Notes: generated from the letters alone by a model not told the origin. DNA of 64,000 nucleotides from an uncultured bacterium (GCA_902826835.1 CADEGH010000001.1:1-64000); one strand, 5' to 3'. Positions 51,095 through 60,200 are shown, counted from the stretch's first letter. A program made the numbers and translations.

Positions 51095-53743
51095 ATCCTT
51101 CAGGGTCGCCCGCAAGCGCTCGAGTTTGTCCGAAAGCTCCGCCTCGCGAGCTTGTTCCTGAGCCACCACTTCGGGCTTGGCTTTGCCGAGGAAGCCCGAG
51201 TTTTGGAGCTTGCCTCGCAGCGCCGCAAGGCTTGTAGCGGCGATCTCCGCCTCCTTCGTGAGTCGCGAGATCTCCGCGCTCAGGTCGATGAGGCCGGCCA
51301 ACGGCACGTGAATTTCGTAGCCGTCTTCGACGATCGTGATCGACTGGGCGGGCTTCTCGCCATCCAGTCGCACGAGCACGGCTTCGAGCTTAGCCAACGA
51401 CACCGCTCGTGGCCCCACTGACCGCAGCGAATCGGCGATCGGGATCGACCGCGTCGTCATCACGAGCTGCATGGCCTGAGACTTGGAGAGTCCCATGCGG
51501 TCCCGCACCGTCCGCGCGGCCCGAACCAACGCGATGAGGCGCGCGATCTCGGCCGCGGCGTCGCCATCCTCACGGAGACCGGCGTCCGTCGGCCAGCGCG
51601 AACCCGCCAAGCAAGAACTCCCCACCGAGAGCTTCGTACGAATCTCCTCGGTGACGAAGGGGATGATCGGGTGGAGGAGGTGCAGGAGCTGATCCAGCAC
51701 GTGCACCAAGACCGCATGGGCCGTCGTCTTCGAGTCCTGCCCGGCCGGACTGGCGTCGTTCAGTCGACTCTTCGACAGCTCGAGGTACCAGTCGCAAAAC
51801 AGGTTCCAGGTAAAGTCGTAGAGGCGCTGCGTGGACTCGTGGAACCGGAAGCCCTCGTACGCGGCAGTCACGTCGCGAACGAGGCTTCGCAGCTCGGAGA
51901 GAATCCAACGGTCCTCCGCCGCAACCAGGGTCTGATCGGCCAACTTCGGGCGCTCGTCGCCAAGGTTCATGAGCACGAACCGCGAGGCGTTCCACAGCTT
52001 GTTGACGAAGTTGCGGCCGCCCTCGAAGCGACTCTCCGCGAGTTTGATGTCCTGACCCTCCGTGGTCAACGAGACGATCGTCCAGCGGACCGCATCCATG
52101 CCGTAGCGGTCCCCCATTTCGAGGGGATCGATGCCGTTTCCGAGGCTCTTGGACATCCGACGCCCGATCGCGTCGAGAATCGTTCCGTTGATGTACACGG
52201 TGTGGAAAGGAATGGCATCGCGGAAGTGGAGGCCACTCATCACCATGCGCGCCACCCAGAAGTAGATGATGTCGCGTGCGGTGACCAAGACATCGGTCGG
52301 ATAGTGCCGCACGAGATCCGGGGTTTCGTCGGGCCAACCCAACACGGAGAGCGGCCACAACTGCGAGGAGAACCAGGTGTCCAGCACGTCGTCGTCTTGG
52401 CGAACGATCGGTTTTCCGGTCTTCGGATGGCGGGCCCCGATCGAGAGCGGCACCTCGCTCGCAACCGCCACATCGTCTGCGTCGTACCAGACGGGGATGC
52501 GATGGCCCCACCAAATCTGCCGGCTGATGCACCAATCTCGGTACTGCTCGACCCAGTCCAGATAGGTCTTGGTGTAGCGCTCCGGACGAATTTGGATGCG
52601 CCCATCCTTCACCGCCGCGGCGGCCGGTTCGAGCAGGGGTCGCATCCGTACGAACCACTGCTTGGAAAGATGCGGTTCGACCACGGTGTCGCAGCGGTAG
52701 CACCGAGGAAGCGGAATGACCTTCTGCTCGACCGATTGGAGGAGCCCTTGGGCATCCAAATCGGCGACAACGCGCTTGCGAGCGGCAAAACGATCGAGCC
52801 CGCGGTAGGCTCCGCCCAGTTCGTTGACGCACGCGCGATCGTCAAAAATCCGCAGGCGCGGGAGAGCGTGTCGCTCCCCGACGGCAAAATCGTTGAAGTC
52901 GTGGGCGGGGGTGACCTTCACCGCTCCGCTACCCTTCTCCGGATCAGCCCAAGTATCGGCGATGATCGGAATCTCACGCCCGGTGAGCGGCAGACGCAGT
53001 TTGCGACCGACCAGCGAGCGGTAGCGCTCGTCGCCTGGATGCACGGCCACTGCCACGTCCCCCAGCATGGTCTCGGGGCGGGTCGTGGCTACGACCAAGT
53101 AGCGGGTGGGCTCATCGACCAACGGATATCGCAGGTGCCAGAACTGGCCATTGTCTTCCCTGACTTCGGCCTCTTCGTCGGAAAGCGCGGTTTCACAGCG
53201 GGGGCACCAGTTGATGAGACGCTCCCCGCGGTAGATCAGCCCTTCGTCGTGAAGGCGCACGAAGGAAGCGGTGACCGCTCGGGAGAGACCTTCGTCCATC
53301 GTGAACCGAGTGCGGGTCCAGTCGCAACTGCACCCGAGCTTCTTGAGCTGGTCGAGAATGGCTCCGCCGTAGGCTTCCTTCCAAGCCCAGGCTCGGGTCA
53401 AGAACGCCTCTCGCCCGAGGTCTTGCCGGGTCTTCCCTTCCTTGGCGATGTCCTTCTCGACGACGTTTTGAGTGGCGATGCCGGCGTGGTCGGTGCCCGG
53501 GACCCAGAGAGCCGCGTACCCCTGCATGCGCCGAAAGCGCACCAGGAGATCCTGGAGGGTATTGTTGAGCGCGTGCCCCATGTGGAGGCGCCCGGTGACG
53601 TTGGGCGGGGGAATCACGATCGTGAACGGGCGGGCCTTGGGGTCGGCCGATTCGGGCCGAAACACGCCGGACTCGTCCCAGCGCGCGATCCAGGTCGGCT
53701 CCACGGCTTTGGCGTCGTAGCGCGATGCGATCTCGTCGGACAT
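51080..53743 (-). CDS. valS: Valyl-tRNA synthetase
   Basis: 887 residues from ATG 53743 (GGAG upstream; an in-frame ATG at 53818 adds a non-conserved tail). HIGH motif in PPPNVTGRLHMGHALNN, KMSKS-type motif in IGRRMSKSLGNGIDPLEMGD, and the editing CP1 domain with RYLVVATTRPETMLGDVAVA. A C-terminal coiled-coil tRNA arm (SAEISRLTKEAEIAATSLAA onward) is characteristic of ValRS. It charges tRNA-Val and edits threonine. It is single-gene here, convergent with the FGE-like gene and divergent from the lipid kinase. Confidence 0.97.
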   Translation of the reverse strand: MSDEIASRYDAKAVEPTWIARWDESGVFRPESADPKARPFTIVIPPPNVTGRLHMGHALNNTLQDLLVRFRRMQGYAALWVPGTDHAGIATQNVVEKDIAKEGKTRQDLGREAFLTRAWAWKEAYGGAILDQLKKLGCSCDWTRTRFTMDEGLSRAVTASFVRLHDEGLIYRGERLINWCPRCETALSDEEAEVREDNGQFWHLRYPLVDEPTRYLVVATTRPETMLGDVAVAVHPGDERYRSLVGRKLRLPLTGREIPIIADTWADPEKGSGAVKVTPAHDFNDFAVGERHALPRLRIFDDRACVNELGGAYRGLDRFAARKRVVADLDAQGLLQSVEQKVIPLPRCYRCDTVVEPHLSKQWFVRMRPLLEPAAAAVKDGRIQIRPERYTKTYLDWVEQYRDWCISRQIWWGHRIPVWYDADDVAVASEVPLSIGARHPKTGKPIVRQDDDVLDTWFSSQLWPLSVLGWPDETPDLVRHYPTDVLVTARDIIYFWVARMVMSGLHFRDAIPFHTVYINGTILDAIGRRMSKSLGNGIDPLEMGDRYGMDAVRWTIVSLTTEGQDIKLAESRFEGGRNFVNKLWNASRFVLMNLGDERPKLADQTLVAAEDRWILSELRSLVRDVTAAYEGFRFHESTQRLYDFTWNLFCDWYLELSKSRLNDASPAGQDSKTTAHAVLVHVLDQLLHLLHPIIPFVTEEIRTKLSVGSSCLAGSRWPTDAGLREDGDAAAEIARLIALVRAARTVRDRMGLSKSQAMQLVMTTRSIPIADSLRSVGPRAVSLAKLEAVLVRLDGEKPAQSITIVEDGYEIHVPLAGLIDLSAEISRLTKEAEIAATSLAALRGKLQNSGFLGKAKPEVVAQEQAREAELSDKLERLRATLKDLGSA

Positions 53744-53886
53744 CGGAAACTCCACTCGAACTCGGGTTGGAAGACCGCGACGCGAGTCGAATCGCCAATG
53801 AGGCTTGGGCGACCTCAATTGACCGGCACCACCCCCGGCGGAGGGCGATGTTAGCAGGCCGAATCGGCAGAAGTTCGCAGGCGCGC

Positions 53887-53892
53887 TATGAT
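53887..53892 (+). promoter_or_regulatory. Candidate -10 element TATGAT of the lipid-kinase operon
   Basis: TATGAT lies 9 bases before the ATG at 53902, where no Shine-Dalgarno is visible, so the mRNA would have almost no leader. A -35 match is not clear. Confidence 0.35.
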
Positions 53893-53901
53893 CCGCGCCT
53901 C

Positions 53902-54786
53902 ATGCGCTTGGCATTGGTCGTCAACCCGGTTTCCGGACGCGGACGTGCGCCGAAGGCCGCCGAACGGGCGCGGGAAACCCTAGTCTCCCGCGGCCACGAA
54001 GTCACCGTGTACACGACGCGCCATGCGGGTGACGGCGCGGCCTGGCTCTCCGATCATCGAGCCGGATTCGAAGCCTGTGTCGCGGTGGGCGGCGACGGGA
54101 CGCTGAGTGAGCTCGTGCAGGTCGCCGCTCCGTCGGGCCTCGCGGTCGGCATCATCCCGGTCGGCACCGCGAATGTCGTTTCGCGCGATCTCGGAATCCC
54201 CCGCAACCCCAAGCGAGCGGCCTTGGTCGTGGCCGACGGGCACACCCGACCGCTCGACCTCGGAAAGGTCAATGATCGGTGGTTCTTGGCGATGGTCGGA
54301 ATCGGCCTGGACGGAGAAATCGTGCGCGCCCTCTCCGGGGCGCGCACCGGTCCAATTCGCATGTCGAGTTACGTGAAGCCCACTCTCCGTGCATTGCTGC
54401 GCTACCGCGAGCCCGCCCTGCGCTTGAAGGTCGACGGACAGCCATTCGAAGGACCGGGATTTGGTCTGATCGTGACCAACACCCGCAACTACGGAGGTCT
54501 GTTCGCGGTCTGTCCGAAGGCGAGCCTGAGTGACGGCTGGCTCGACTTTCAACTGCGGCGTCGACCCGGAGCCTGGACGGCCGTGCGGTGTCTCATCCGC
54601 GGCACTCTGGGCGGGCGCGTGGGGGCGGCGGTGGCGGGAGTCGGGCAGGGCCGCATTCTCGAAGTCACCACGGAAACGCCCAGCCCGGTCCAGGTCGACG
54701 GCGACTACTTCGGGACCACCCCAATCCGGATCTCCCTGACCCCCTCCGGCGTCCACATCTTCGCACCCAAGGCTGACTCTCGATGA
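53902..54786 (+). CDS. YegS/DAGK-family lipid kinase
   Basis: 294 residues. MRLALVVNPVSGRGRAPKAA begins the catalytic domain; ACVAVGGDGTLSELVQ holds the GGDGT nucleotide motif; VGIIPVGTANVVSRDLGIP and FLAMVGIGLDGEIVRAL follow. The C-terminal beta domain has VTTETPSPVQVDGDYFGTTP, typical of diacylglycerol/sphingosine-type kinases. It phosphorylates a lipid (diacylglycerol, undecaprenol, or a long-chain base). It overlaps kdsA by 4 bases, so a link to envelope lipid synthesis is likely. Confidence 0.9.
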   Translation: MRLALVVNPVSGRGRAPKAAERARETLVSRGHEVTVYTTRHAGDGAAWLSDHRAGFEACVAVGGDGTLSELVQVAAPSGLAVGIIPVGTANVVSRDLGIPRNPKRAALVVADGHTRPLDLGKVNDRWFLAMVGIGLDGEIVRALSGARTGPIRMSSYVKPTLRALLRYREPALRLKVDGQPFEGPGFGLIVTNTRNYGGLFAVCPKASLSDGWLDFQLRRRPGAWTAVRCLIRGTLGGRVGAAVAGVGQGRILEVTTETPSPVQVDGDYFGTTPIRISLTPSGVHIFAPKADSR

Positions 54787-55613
54787 ATCCTCCAGAACTG
54801 CGCTGCGGATCGGTGCGGGTGGGCGGGCAGGCGCCGCTCCTCGTCATCGCTGGACTCTGTGTCCTCGAAGAGCGCGAGCCGACGCTTCGCCAAGCCGTGG
54901 CACTCGCCAACTCCCTTCGCGGACTGGACATCGGATTTGTCTTCAAGGCCTCGTTCGACAAGGCCAATCGCTCAAGCGCCCGGAGCTGGAGGGGTCCGGG
55001 TCTCGTCGCTGGTCTCGAACTTCTGGCCGAGGTCAAGTCGCTCTTGGCGGTCCCGATCCTGACCGATGTGCACGAGATCGCGCAGTGCGCGCCCGTGGCA
55101 GAGGTTGCGGATATCCTCCAGATCCCGGCCTTCCTTTGCCGCCAGACCGATCTCATCGTGGCGGCGGCGCGCACGGGAAAAATGGTGAACGTCAAGAAGG
55201 GACAATTCTTGGCGCCGTGGGACATCAAGCCGCTGATCGCCAAAGTCCGGGACGAAGGCAATCCGAATGTCACGGTGACCGAGCGAGGCACGAGCTTTGG
55301 GTACAACACTCTCGTCAACGACTTCCGGGCCCTGCCGCTCATGCGTGCCCTGGGGGTCCCAGTCATCTTCGATGCCACCCACTCGGTTCAGCAGCCCGGT
55401 GGCCACGGCGAGCGGTCCGGAGGGGACCGAGCGATGGTTCCCTATCTGGCTAGAGCGGCGGCGGCGGTGGGGGTCGACGGTCTGTTCTTCGAAGTGCACG
55501 AGGATCCGAGCCGAGCTCGCTCCGATGCCGACAATGCGCTCGTGCTCGCGGATCTCGCGCCCCTCTTGAAACAGGTGTTGGCGATTCGAGAGATCGTCAC
55601 GAAGTCGACCTGA
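54783..55613 (+). CDS. kdsA: 3-deoxy-D-manno-octulosonate 8-phosphate synthase
   Basis: 276 residues, normal length. It condenses arabinose 5-phosphate with phosphoenolpyruvate to Kdo-8-P, the first committed step of the LPS inner core. Family motifs: FKASFDKANRSS, LTDVHE, VADILQIPAFLCRQTDL, GKMVNVKKGQFLAPWD, VTERGTSFGYNTLVNDFRAL, PVIFDATHSVQQPGG and FFEVHEDPSRARSDADNAL. The N-terminal loop reads VIAGLCVLEERE; most family members have GPC, so a Pro to Leu change is present while the Cys of metal-dependent enzymes is kept. It is co-translated with the lipid kinase gene. Confidence 0.95.
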   Translation: MNPPELRCGSVRVGGQAPLLVIAGLCVLEEREPTLRQAVALANSLRGLDIGFVFKASFDKANRSSARSWRGPGLVAGLELLAEVKSLLAVPILTDVHEIAQCAPVAEVADILQIPAFLCRQTDLIVAAARTGKMVNVKKGQFLAPWDIKPLIAKVRDEGNPNVTVTERGTSFGYNTLVNDFRALPLMRALGVPVIFDATHSVQQPGGHGERSGGDRAMVPYLARAAAAVGVDGLFFEVHEDPSRARSDADNALVLADLAPLLKQVLAIREIVTKST

Positions 55614-55631
55614 ATTTCAGCTCGCAACGGG

Positions 55632-56525
55632 TCAGTCGCCCTTGGCGCTGCCCTTCTTGAACGCGGCATCGATAAATGCCAACGAGTGCGGCAAGTTGTC
55701 CAAATAGAACTCGCGCCCGTGCCCCCCGTCTCGAAGGTGAAAGTCGTGGCCCACTTTGCGTTCTTCGAGGAGCGTGTGGAAGGCCTGATTGGGATCGGCC
55801 AGGCCGTAACGATCCTTTTTGCCGACGTCGAAGTAGACATCGATCTTCTGGAGCACGCCGGGCTCCAGGGTGCGAGCGAGGTGGAAAAGGTTGTTGCCCA
55901 ACCAAGCCTCCTCGTTGACCGGATCCCCGAACAGGTTGGTCAAGAGACTCCCGCCGCGCCCCTGCTGCACCCAGTTGGGGAGTTTGGTCCGGTCCTCGGG
56001 AAACACCGACGGCTGATGCGCCGCGACGATCCCGTAGACCTCGGGGTGACGGAACGCCTGGAGCAAGGCCCCGAAGCCCCCCATCGAATCGCCCAGGAGC
56101 GCCCGCGACTTGGCTCCTTCCCGAACCGGATGATTCTTGCCCAAGTAGGCCACCAAGTCCTTGACGAGGAAATCCCCGTATTTTTGGGTGGACTTGCCCT
56201 GGCCATTCATCCAGAAGCTGTTGCGGCCATCCGGACAAACAACGATCGCGGGCTGGATCTTTTTCCCCACGAGCGCCGCGTCGTAGTCGTGCTGAGCGCC
56301 CCGCTGCGTCCAGGTCGTCTCACTCCCCCGCAGACCGTGCAGGAAGACGATGACCGGGAACTTCTCCCCCTCTTCTTTGGCGAGAGGGATTTGCAAAAGG
56401 AGTTTCACCTTCTGCCCCAGGGACTCGCTCTCCAATTCGACCCGCTCGATCTTGGAAGCCTTGAGCTCGGCGCTTTGTGCGCAGAGCGAAGCTGCGAGTC
56501 CGATCCAGACCAGGCACTCCCGCAT
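55632..56525 (-). CDS. Exported alpha/beta-hydrolase esterase (esterase D type)
   Basis: 297 residues from ATG 56525, which follows GAGGAG at 6 bases. A signal peptide ends at SLCAQS. The fold is that of the EstA/Fes/esterase-D group: FPVIVFLHGLRGSETTWTQR, IVVCPDGRNSFWMNGQ, the nucleophile Ser in ALLGDSMGGFGALLQAFRHP, Asp in YFDVGKKDRYGLADP and His in RDGGHGREFYLDNL. It probably hydrolyses an ester on a sugar or acyl group in the periplasm. It is convergent with kdsA at 18 bases. Confidence 0.88.
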   Translation of the reverse strand: MRECLVWIGLAASLCAQSAELKASKIERVELESESLGQKVKLLLQIPLAKEEGEKFPVIVFLHGLRGSETTWTQRGAQHDYDAALVGKKIQPAIVVCPDGRNSFWMNGQGKSTQKYGDFLVKDLVAYLGKNHPVREGAKSRALLGDSMGGFGALLQAFRHPEVYGIVAAHQPSVFPEDRTKLPNWVQQGRGGSLLTNLFGDPVNEEAWLGNNLFHLARTLEPGVLQKIDVYFDVGKKDRYGLADPNQAFHTLLEERKVGHDFHLRDGGHGREFYLDNLPHSLAFIDAAFKKGSAKGD

Positions 56526-56640
56526 GCGGTTCTCCTCACGTGCCGACGTGGAGGTGGATCGCCTTGGTCGACGACTCATTCCGGATTGCCGGCCGGCGCA
56601 TCATAGCCGGGATGTCGTCATCGGGGCCAGTGGCCCAAAT

Positions 56641-57729
56641 TCAGCGATTCTTCGGGCGGATCGCGGGTTTGGCCGGAAAGGGCATAGGCGCCCCGGCCCG
56701 TTTGGCCCGGAGGTTTTCCAAGTCCATGAGCAGGGCCTGAGGAGTCTGGTACCGGTCTTTGACGCTCTTGGCGAGCATCTTGAGCAGGATCCGTTCCAAT
56801 TCGGAATCGAGGTCGGGAACGATGGAACTCGGGGGCGACGGAGGCTCGTTGACGTGTTTGACCATGATCACAGTGGGATTGGGGCCCTCAAACGGGGGCA
56901 CCCCGGCGACGGCGTGGTACAGAGTTGCGCCGAGGCTGTAGATGTCGCTGCGGATGTCGACCTCTTCCTCCCCCCTCGCCTGTTCCGGCGAGATGTAGTT
57001 GGGAGTGCCCATCGTCGAGCCTTTCTCGGTGCTGCCGCTCGCTCGAGAGATGTCTTTGGCCAACCCCAGATCGCACAATTTCGCGATGCCACCCTCGGCG
57101 ATCATGATGTTGTCCGGTTTGACATCCCGGTGCACGAGATCTTGGTGGTAGGCGTGATCGAGGGCGCGCGCGACCTGGGTCGCGATGTGGACGGCACGGT
57201 CCTGATCGATGGCCCCGCCGCGATTCAAGATCTCGAGAAGGGTCGGCCCCGGGCAATACTCCATCGCGAAGTAGTAAGTGCCTTCCGTCTCGCCAGCATC
57301 GAAGCCCTGCACGATATTCGGGTGATTCAGCTTGCCGATGACCCGCGCCTCTTTCATGAATCGCCGCACGAAGTTGGGGTTCTCGGCCAAGAACCGGGCA
57401 AGGATTTTGATCGCGACCACCCGGTCCAAATTGAGCTGGCGGGCCCGATACACCGTCCCCATCGATCCCCGGCCGAGCTTCTCCAAGAGCTTGTAGCCCG
57501 GAATCCGGAAGGACTCCTTCACCCGCGCCACCATTTCAGCGACGCCTTGGTGCTGCTCCTGATTCAAGAACCCACGCTCAAGGCAAATCTCCGACAGGGG
57601 CTTGGGCAAGAGTCCCATGTCGCGCATCCGTGCCTGGAGATCCCGTCCCGTGGAAATCTGCTCCGGGGTGAGGAGATTCTCCCGAGCCGCGGCTCGAAGA
57701 AAGAGATCGTCGTCGTCGGGAAGCTTCAT
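56641..57729 (-). CDS. Soluble Hanks-type serine/threonine protein kinase
   Basis: 362 residues from ATG 57729. An N-terminal region of ~85 residues (LLTPEQISTGRDLQARMRDM, SEICLERGFLNQEQH) precedes the kinase domain: KLLEKLGRGSMGTVYRARQL (P-loop), VVAIKILARFL (Lys), KLNHPNIVQGFDAG, LVHRDVKPDNIMIAEGG (HRD), KLCDLGLAKDIS (DLG form of DFG), TPNYISPEQARGEEEVDIRS and KDRYQTPQALLMDLENL. No membrane helix or PASTA domain is seen, so it is cytoplasmic. It lies 90 bases downstream of ybeY. The PP2C protein at 35347-36099 could be its counterpart. Confidence 0.93.
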   Translation of the reverse strand: MKLPDDDDLFLRAAARENLLTPEQISTGRDLQARMRDMGLLPKPLSEICLERGFLNQEQHQGVAEMVARVKESFRIPGYKLLEKLGRGSMGTVYRARQLNLDRVVAIKILARFLAENPNFVRRFMKEARVIGKLNHPNIVQGFDAGETEGTYYFAMEYCPGPTLLEILNRGGAIDQDRAVHIATQVARALDHAYHQDLVHRDVKPDNIMIAEGGIAKLCDLGLAKDISRASGSTEKGSTMGTPNYISPEQARGEEEVDIRSDIYSLGATLYHAVAGVPPFEGPNPTVIMVKHVNEPPSPPSSIVPDLDSELERILLKMLAKSVKDRYQTPQALLMDLENLRAKRAGAPMPFPAKPAIRPKNR

Positions 57730-57819
57730 GATGCGGGCCGACCTTCCCCTCGCCTCGGATGCAGGATGGTCGGGTGGCACCGTACCAAGCCGCCGCCCGG
57801 CCTGCCACGCCCCCGCACC

Positions 57820-58365
57820 CTAGTCGGGGGAGGGCAACCCAGCCGCCCTCAGGCACTCGGTCTGCAACTCGTGCATCGCCTCTCTCTCCTCGGGCGTGGC
57901 ATCGTCGTACCCGAGCAGGTGCAGGATGCCGTGGGCGACATAAAAGAGGATCTCCGCTCGGGGGTCGACACCGCGCCTTTTCGCCACGCGCCGGGCCAGC
58001 ACCGGATTGACCACGATCTCCCCGGAGCACTCCCCTCCCGGAGTCGTCAAATCGAACGAGATCACGTCCGTGGTCCAGTCGTGCGCCAGCCACTCCCGAT
58101 TGAGACTTCGACTTTCCCGGTCCCCGACGAAGCTCAGCGAGGCGCAGTACCCCCGGCCCAGGCGGTCGGCCATGACGCGAGCCAGGACCTCGAGCTCCGA
58201 ATCGAGCACTTCCGGGACCGGAGTACGCTTCGAAATCTCAACGCGGGTGAGAATCGCTGCGGGCACGGCGACCGTTTTGGTCCGCATCCCCCTCGTGATC
58301 GCCGGGAGCTTCGTCGTCTTGGTGGCGGAGTTGCCCTTGCCGGCCGATTTCCTCTTCGCGCCCAT
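57820..58365 (-). CDS. ybeY: Endoribonuclease/rRNA maturation factor YbeY, third zinc ligand changed
   Basis: 181 residues from ATG 58365; a second ATG at 58287 would remove a basic 26-residue tail that lies wholly inside phoH. YbeY motifs: LSFVGDRESRSLNREWLAHD, WTTDVISFDLTTPG and GEIVVNP. The metal motif is HGILHLLGYDDATPEE: His145 and His149 are kept, while the third position, usually His (GYDH), is Asp155. Asp can bind zinc, so activity may remain. Role: 16S rRNA 3' processing and ribosome quality control. It follows phoH, the usual order. Confidence 0.92.
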   Translation of the reverse strand: MGAKRKSAGKGNSATKTTKLPAITRGMRTKTVAVPAAILTRVEISKRTPVPEVLDSELEVLARVMADRLGRGYCASLSFVGDRESRSLNREWLAHDWTTDVISFDLTTPGGECSGEIVVNPVLARRVAKRRGVDPRAEILFYVAHGILHLLGYDDATPEEREAMHELQTECLRAAGLPSPD

Positions 58366-59284
58366 ACGCCCTCACGATTTCCGCCACCACCGGGTGGCGG
58401 ACGATGTCCGAACGGGAGAGGTTCACGAACGTCACGTGATCAATGCCGGCGAGGATGCGACGGGCGATGTGCAGGCCGGAGGGCTTGCTGCCGGGTAGGT
58501 CGACCTGCGAAAGATCGCCGGTGACGATCATCTTTGAATGGTTGCCCAACCGGGTCAAAGCCATCTTCATCTGGGTGTTGGTGCAGTTTTGCGCCTCATC
58601 CAAAATGATGACGGCATGATCGAGCGTGCGCCCGCGCATGTAGGCCAGCGGCAGAATCTCGATGACATCCTCTTCGATGTAGCGCTTGAGCTGGCCGCGC
58701 GGCAAGAGTTCGTTGAGGGCGTCGTACAAGGGACGCAGGTAGGGGTTGATCTTTGCGGCCAAATCACCGGGCAGGAATCCCAAGCTCTCCCCCGCCTCTA
58801 CGGCAGGTCGGCAAAGCACGATGCGCCGATAGAGCCCCGACCGGAGGTAGGCCACGGCCATCGCGACCGCCAGGAAGGACTTCCCGGTACCGGCGGGCCC
58901 GAGGCCGAAGGTCACGACGCTCTCTTTGATCGCCTTCAGGTACTTGGCCTGATTGGGGGTGCGGGGTTCGACCGGACTTCGCAGCACGTGCCCATTTTCG
59001 CCGATGGGTGTGGCCTGCGTCGGTTCGATCGAACCCTTGCGGAAGATCTTCTCGATCTCGTCCTCGTCCGGAGATCGCCCGTTTCGGATGCGATCGAGGG
59101 CCTGCTCGATCACGCGGGCGGCGTCGTCGATCGCGTCTATCTCGCCGCTCAGCCGGACCGACCCACCCCGACTCACGGCCTCGATCCGGTAGAGCTTGCG
59201 CAGAAGGTGCAAGTTGCGGTCGAGGCTTCCGAAGAGCGTACGTTCCTCGTCGAGATCACGAAGCGCGATGTTGCGTTGATTCAT
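58238..59284 (-). CDS. phoH: PhoH-family ATPase (PhoH-like, PhoL type)
   Basis: 348 residues. Walker A TFGLGPAGTGKSFLAVAMAV (about 132-151), conserved VLCRPAVEAGESLGFLPGDL, KINPYLRPLYDALNEL, ILDEAQNCTNTQMKMALTRL (Walker B) and MIVTGDLSQVDLPGSKPSGL. The family C-terminus normally ends near EIVRAYG; here the frame runs on for ~40 polar residues that overlap ybeY by 128 bases, so that tail may not be conserved. PhoH-like ATPases act with YbeY in RNA metabolism. Confidence 0.95.
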   Translation of the reverse strand: MNQRNIALRDLDEERTLFGSLDRNLHLLRKLYRIEAVSRGGSVRLSGEIDAIDDAARVIEQALDRIRNGRSPDEDEIEKIFRKGSIEPTQATPIGENGHVLRSPVEPRTPNQAKYLKAIKESVVTFGLGPAGTGKSFLAVAMAVAYLRSGLYRRIVLCRPAVEAGESLGFLPGDLAAKINPYLRPLYDALNELLPRGQLKRYIEEDVIEILPLAYMRGRTLDHAVIILDEAQNCTNTQMKMALTRLGNHSKMIVTGDLSQVDLPGSKPSGLHIARRILAGIDHVTFVNLSRSDIVRHPVVAEIVRAYGREEEIGRQGQLRHQDDEAPGDHEGDADQNGRRARSDSHPR

Positions 59285-59339
59285 CGGGTTTTTGAAGTTC
59301 TCCGAGTAGCCGCCGGTGGCAGCACGCAGACCCGCCGGT

Positions 59340-60200
59340 TCAGGCGAATCCGACCAGCCAAGTGTAGCCGGCCGGAGCCGCCAAAATCAGGCTATCGATC
59401 AGGTCGAAGAGGCCCCCGAACGCCGGGATCACGCCCCCCGAGTCCTTGACCTTAACTGTACGTTTGACGAGCGATTCCAAGAGGTCTCCCGCCTGGGTCG
59501 TCACGCCGATGAGAATTCCGAACCCCAGGGTCCGCAGCGGACTCAGGGTCTCCTCCACCATCGGAAAGGCGATGCGGAAAAGGAAAGCGATCCCGATCCC
59601 GAAGCTCAGCCCAAACACTGCTCCCTCGATAGATTTCTTGGGACTGATCGAGGGGGCCAATCGGTGCCGCCCAAACTGGGAGCCACCGAGGTAGCCCCCG
59701 ATGTCGTTGAATTTCGAGGTGAGGACCACGAGCAGGACCCAGATGACCCCGTCTCGAATCGAGAAAATCGCGCTCAAGAAAGCGAGGGGAACCGCGGTCA
59801 CGAAGAGACCCAAAACCCCGAGACCGACTCCGCTCCAGTCGTCCGGCAAGACCTCAGTCCGGAATCGACGAACCAAGAGCAATACCGAGAGGAAAACCGC
59901 GGAGCTGTAAAAGCCGAGGAGGATGAGGGGGCCTCCCTGCATCGCGAGAGGAAAGCCGAAATCCGCCGCGAACGGGACCGCCAGGATGCCGGCGCCCAGG
60001 ATCATCGTCCCGATCCTCAGCATCCGCGGCAGCCGCTCTCCGTGCATGCGCAAGTACTCGAGCAATGCCCCGAAGCCGAGAGCCAAGAGCACCAGCGGCC
60101 CGAAGAGGGGCCGCCCGCGTCCGTGGTCCAAGTAGGCCACCAGCGCGATCACCATGAGGAGGGGGATGCCGAAGAGAAAACGCCGCCCTTTTTCCGTCAC
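59340..60200 (-). CDS. cdsA: Phosphatidate cytidylyltransferase (CDP-diglyceride synthase), variant signature
   Basis: 286 residues from GTG 60200, fixed by a 4-base GTGA overlap with uppS. Eight or so membrane helices, RFLFGIPLLMVIALVAYL first. The Cds domain has VLLVVLTSKFNDIGGYLGGS, SISPKKSIEGAVFGLSFG and GVTTQAGDLLESLVKRTVKV. The signature end reads KDSGGVIPAFGGLFDLIDSL: the usual GHGGxxDRxD has Phe for His and Leu for Arg, while both Asp are kept. The enzyme makes CDP-diacylglycerol from phosphatidate and CTP for phospholipid synthesis. Confidence 0.9.
   Translation of the reverse strand: MTEKGRRFLFGIPLLMVIALVAYLDHGRGRPLFGPLVLLALGFGALLEYLRMHGERLPRMLRIGTMILGAGILAVPFAADFGFPLAMQGGPLILLGFYSSAVFLSVLLLVRRFRTEVLPDDWSGVGLGVLGLFVTAVPLAFLSAIFSIRDGVIWVLLVVLTSKFNDIGGYLGGSQFGRHRLAPSISPKKSIEGAVFGLSFGIGIAFLFRIAFPMVEETLSPLRTLGFGILIGVTTQAGDLLESLVKRTVKVKDSGGVIPAFGGLFDLIDSLILAAPAGYTWLVGFA

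Noticed and set aside
51671..53854. Long plus-strand frame over valS
   Set aside because: valS has all synthetase motifs on the minus strand; the plus frame is a GC-rich shadow.
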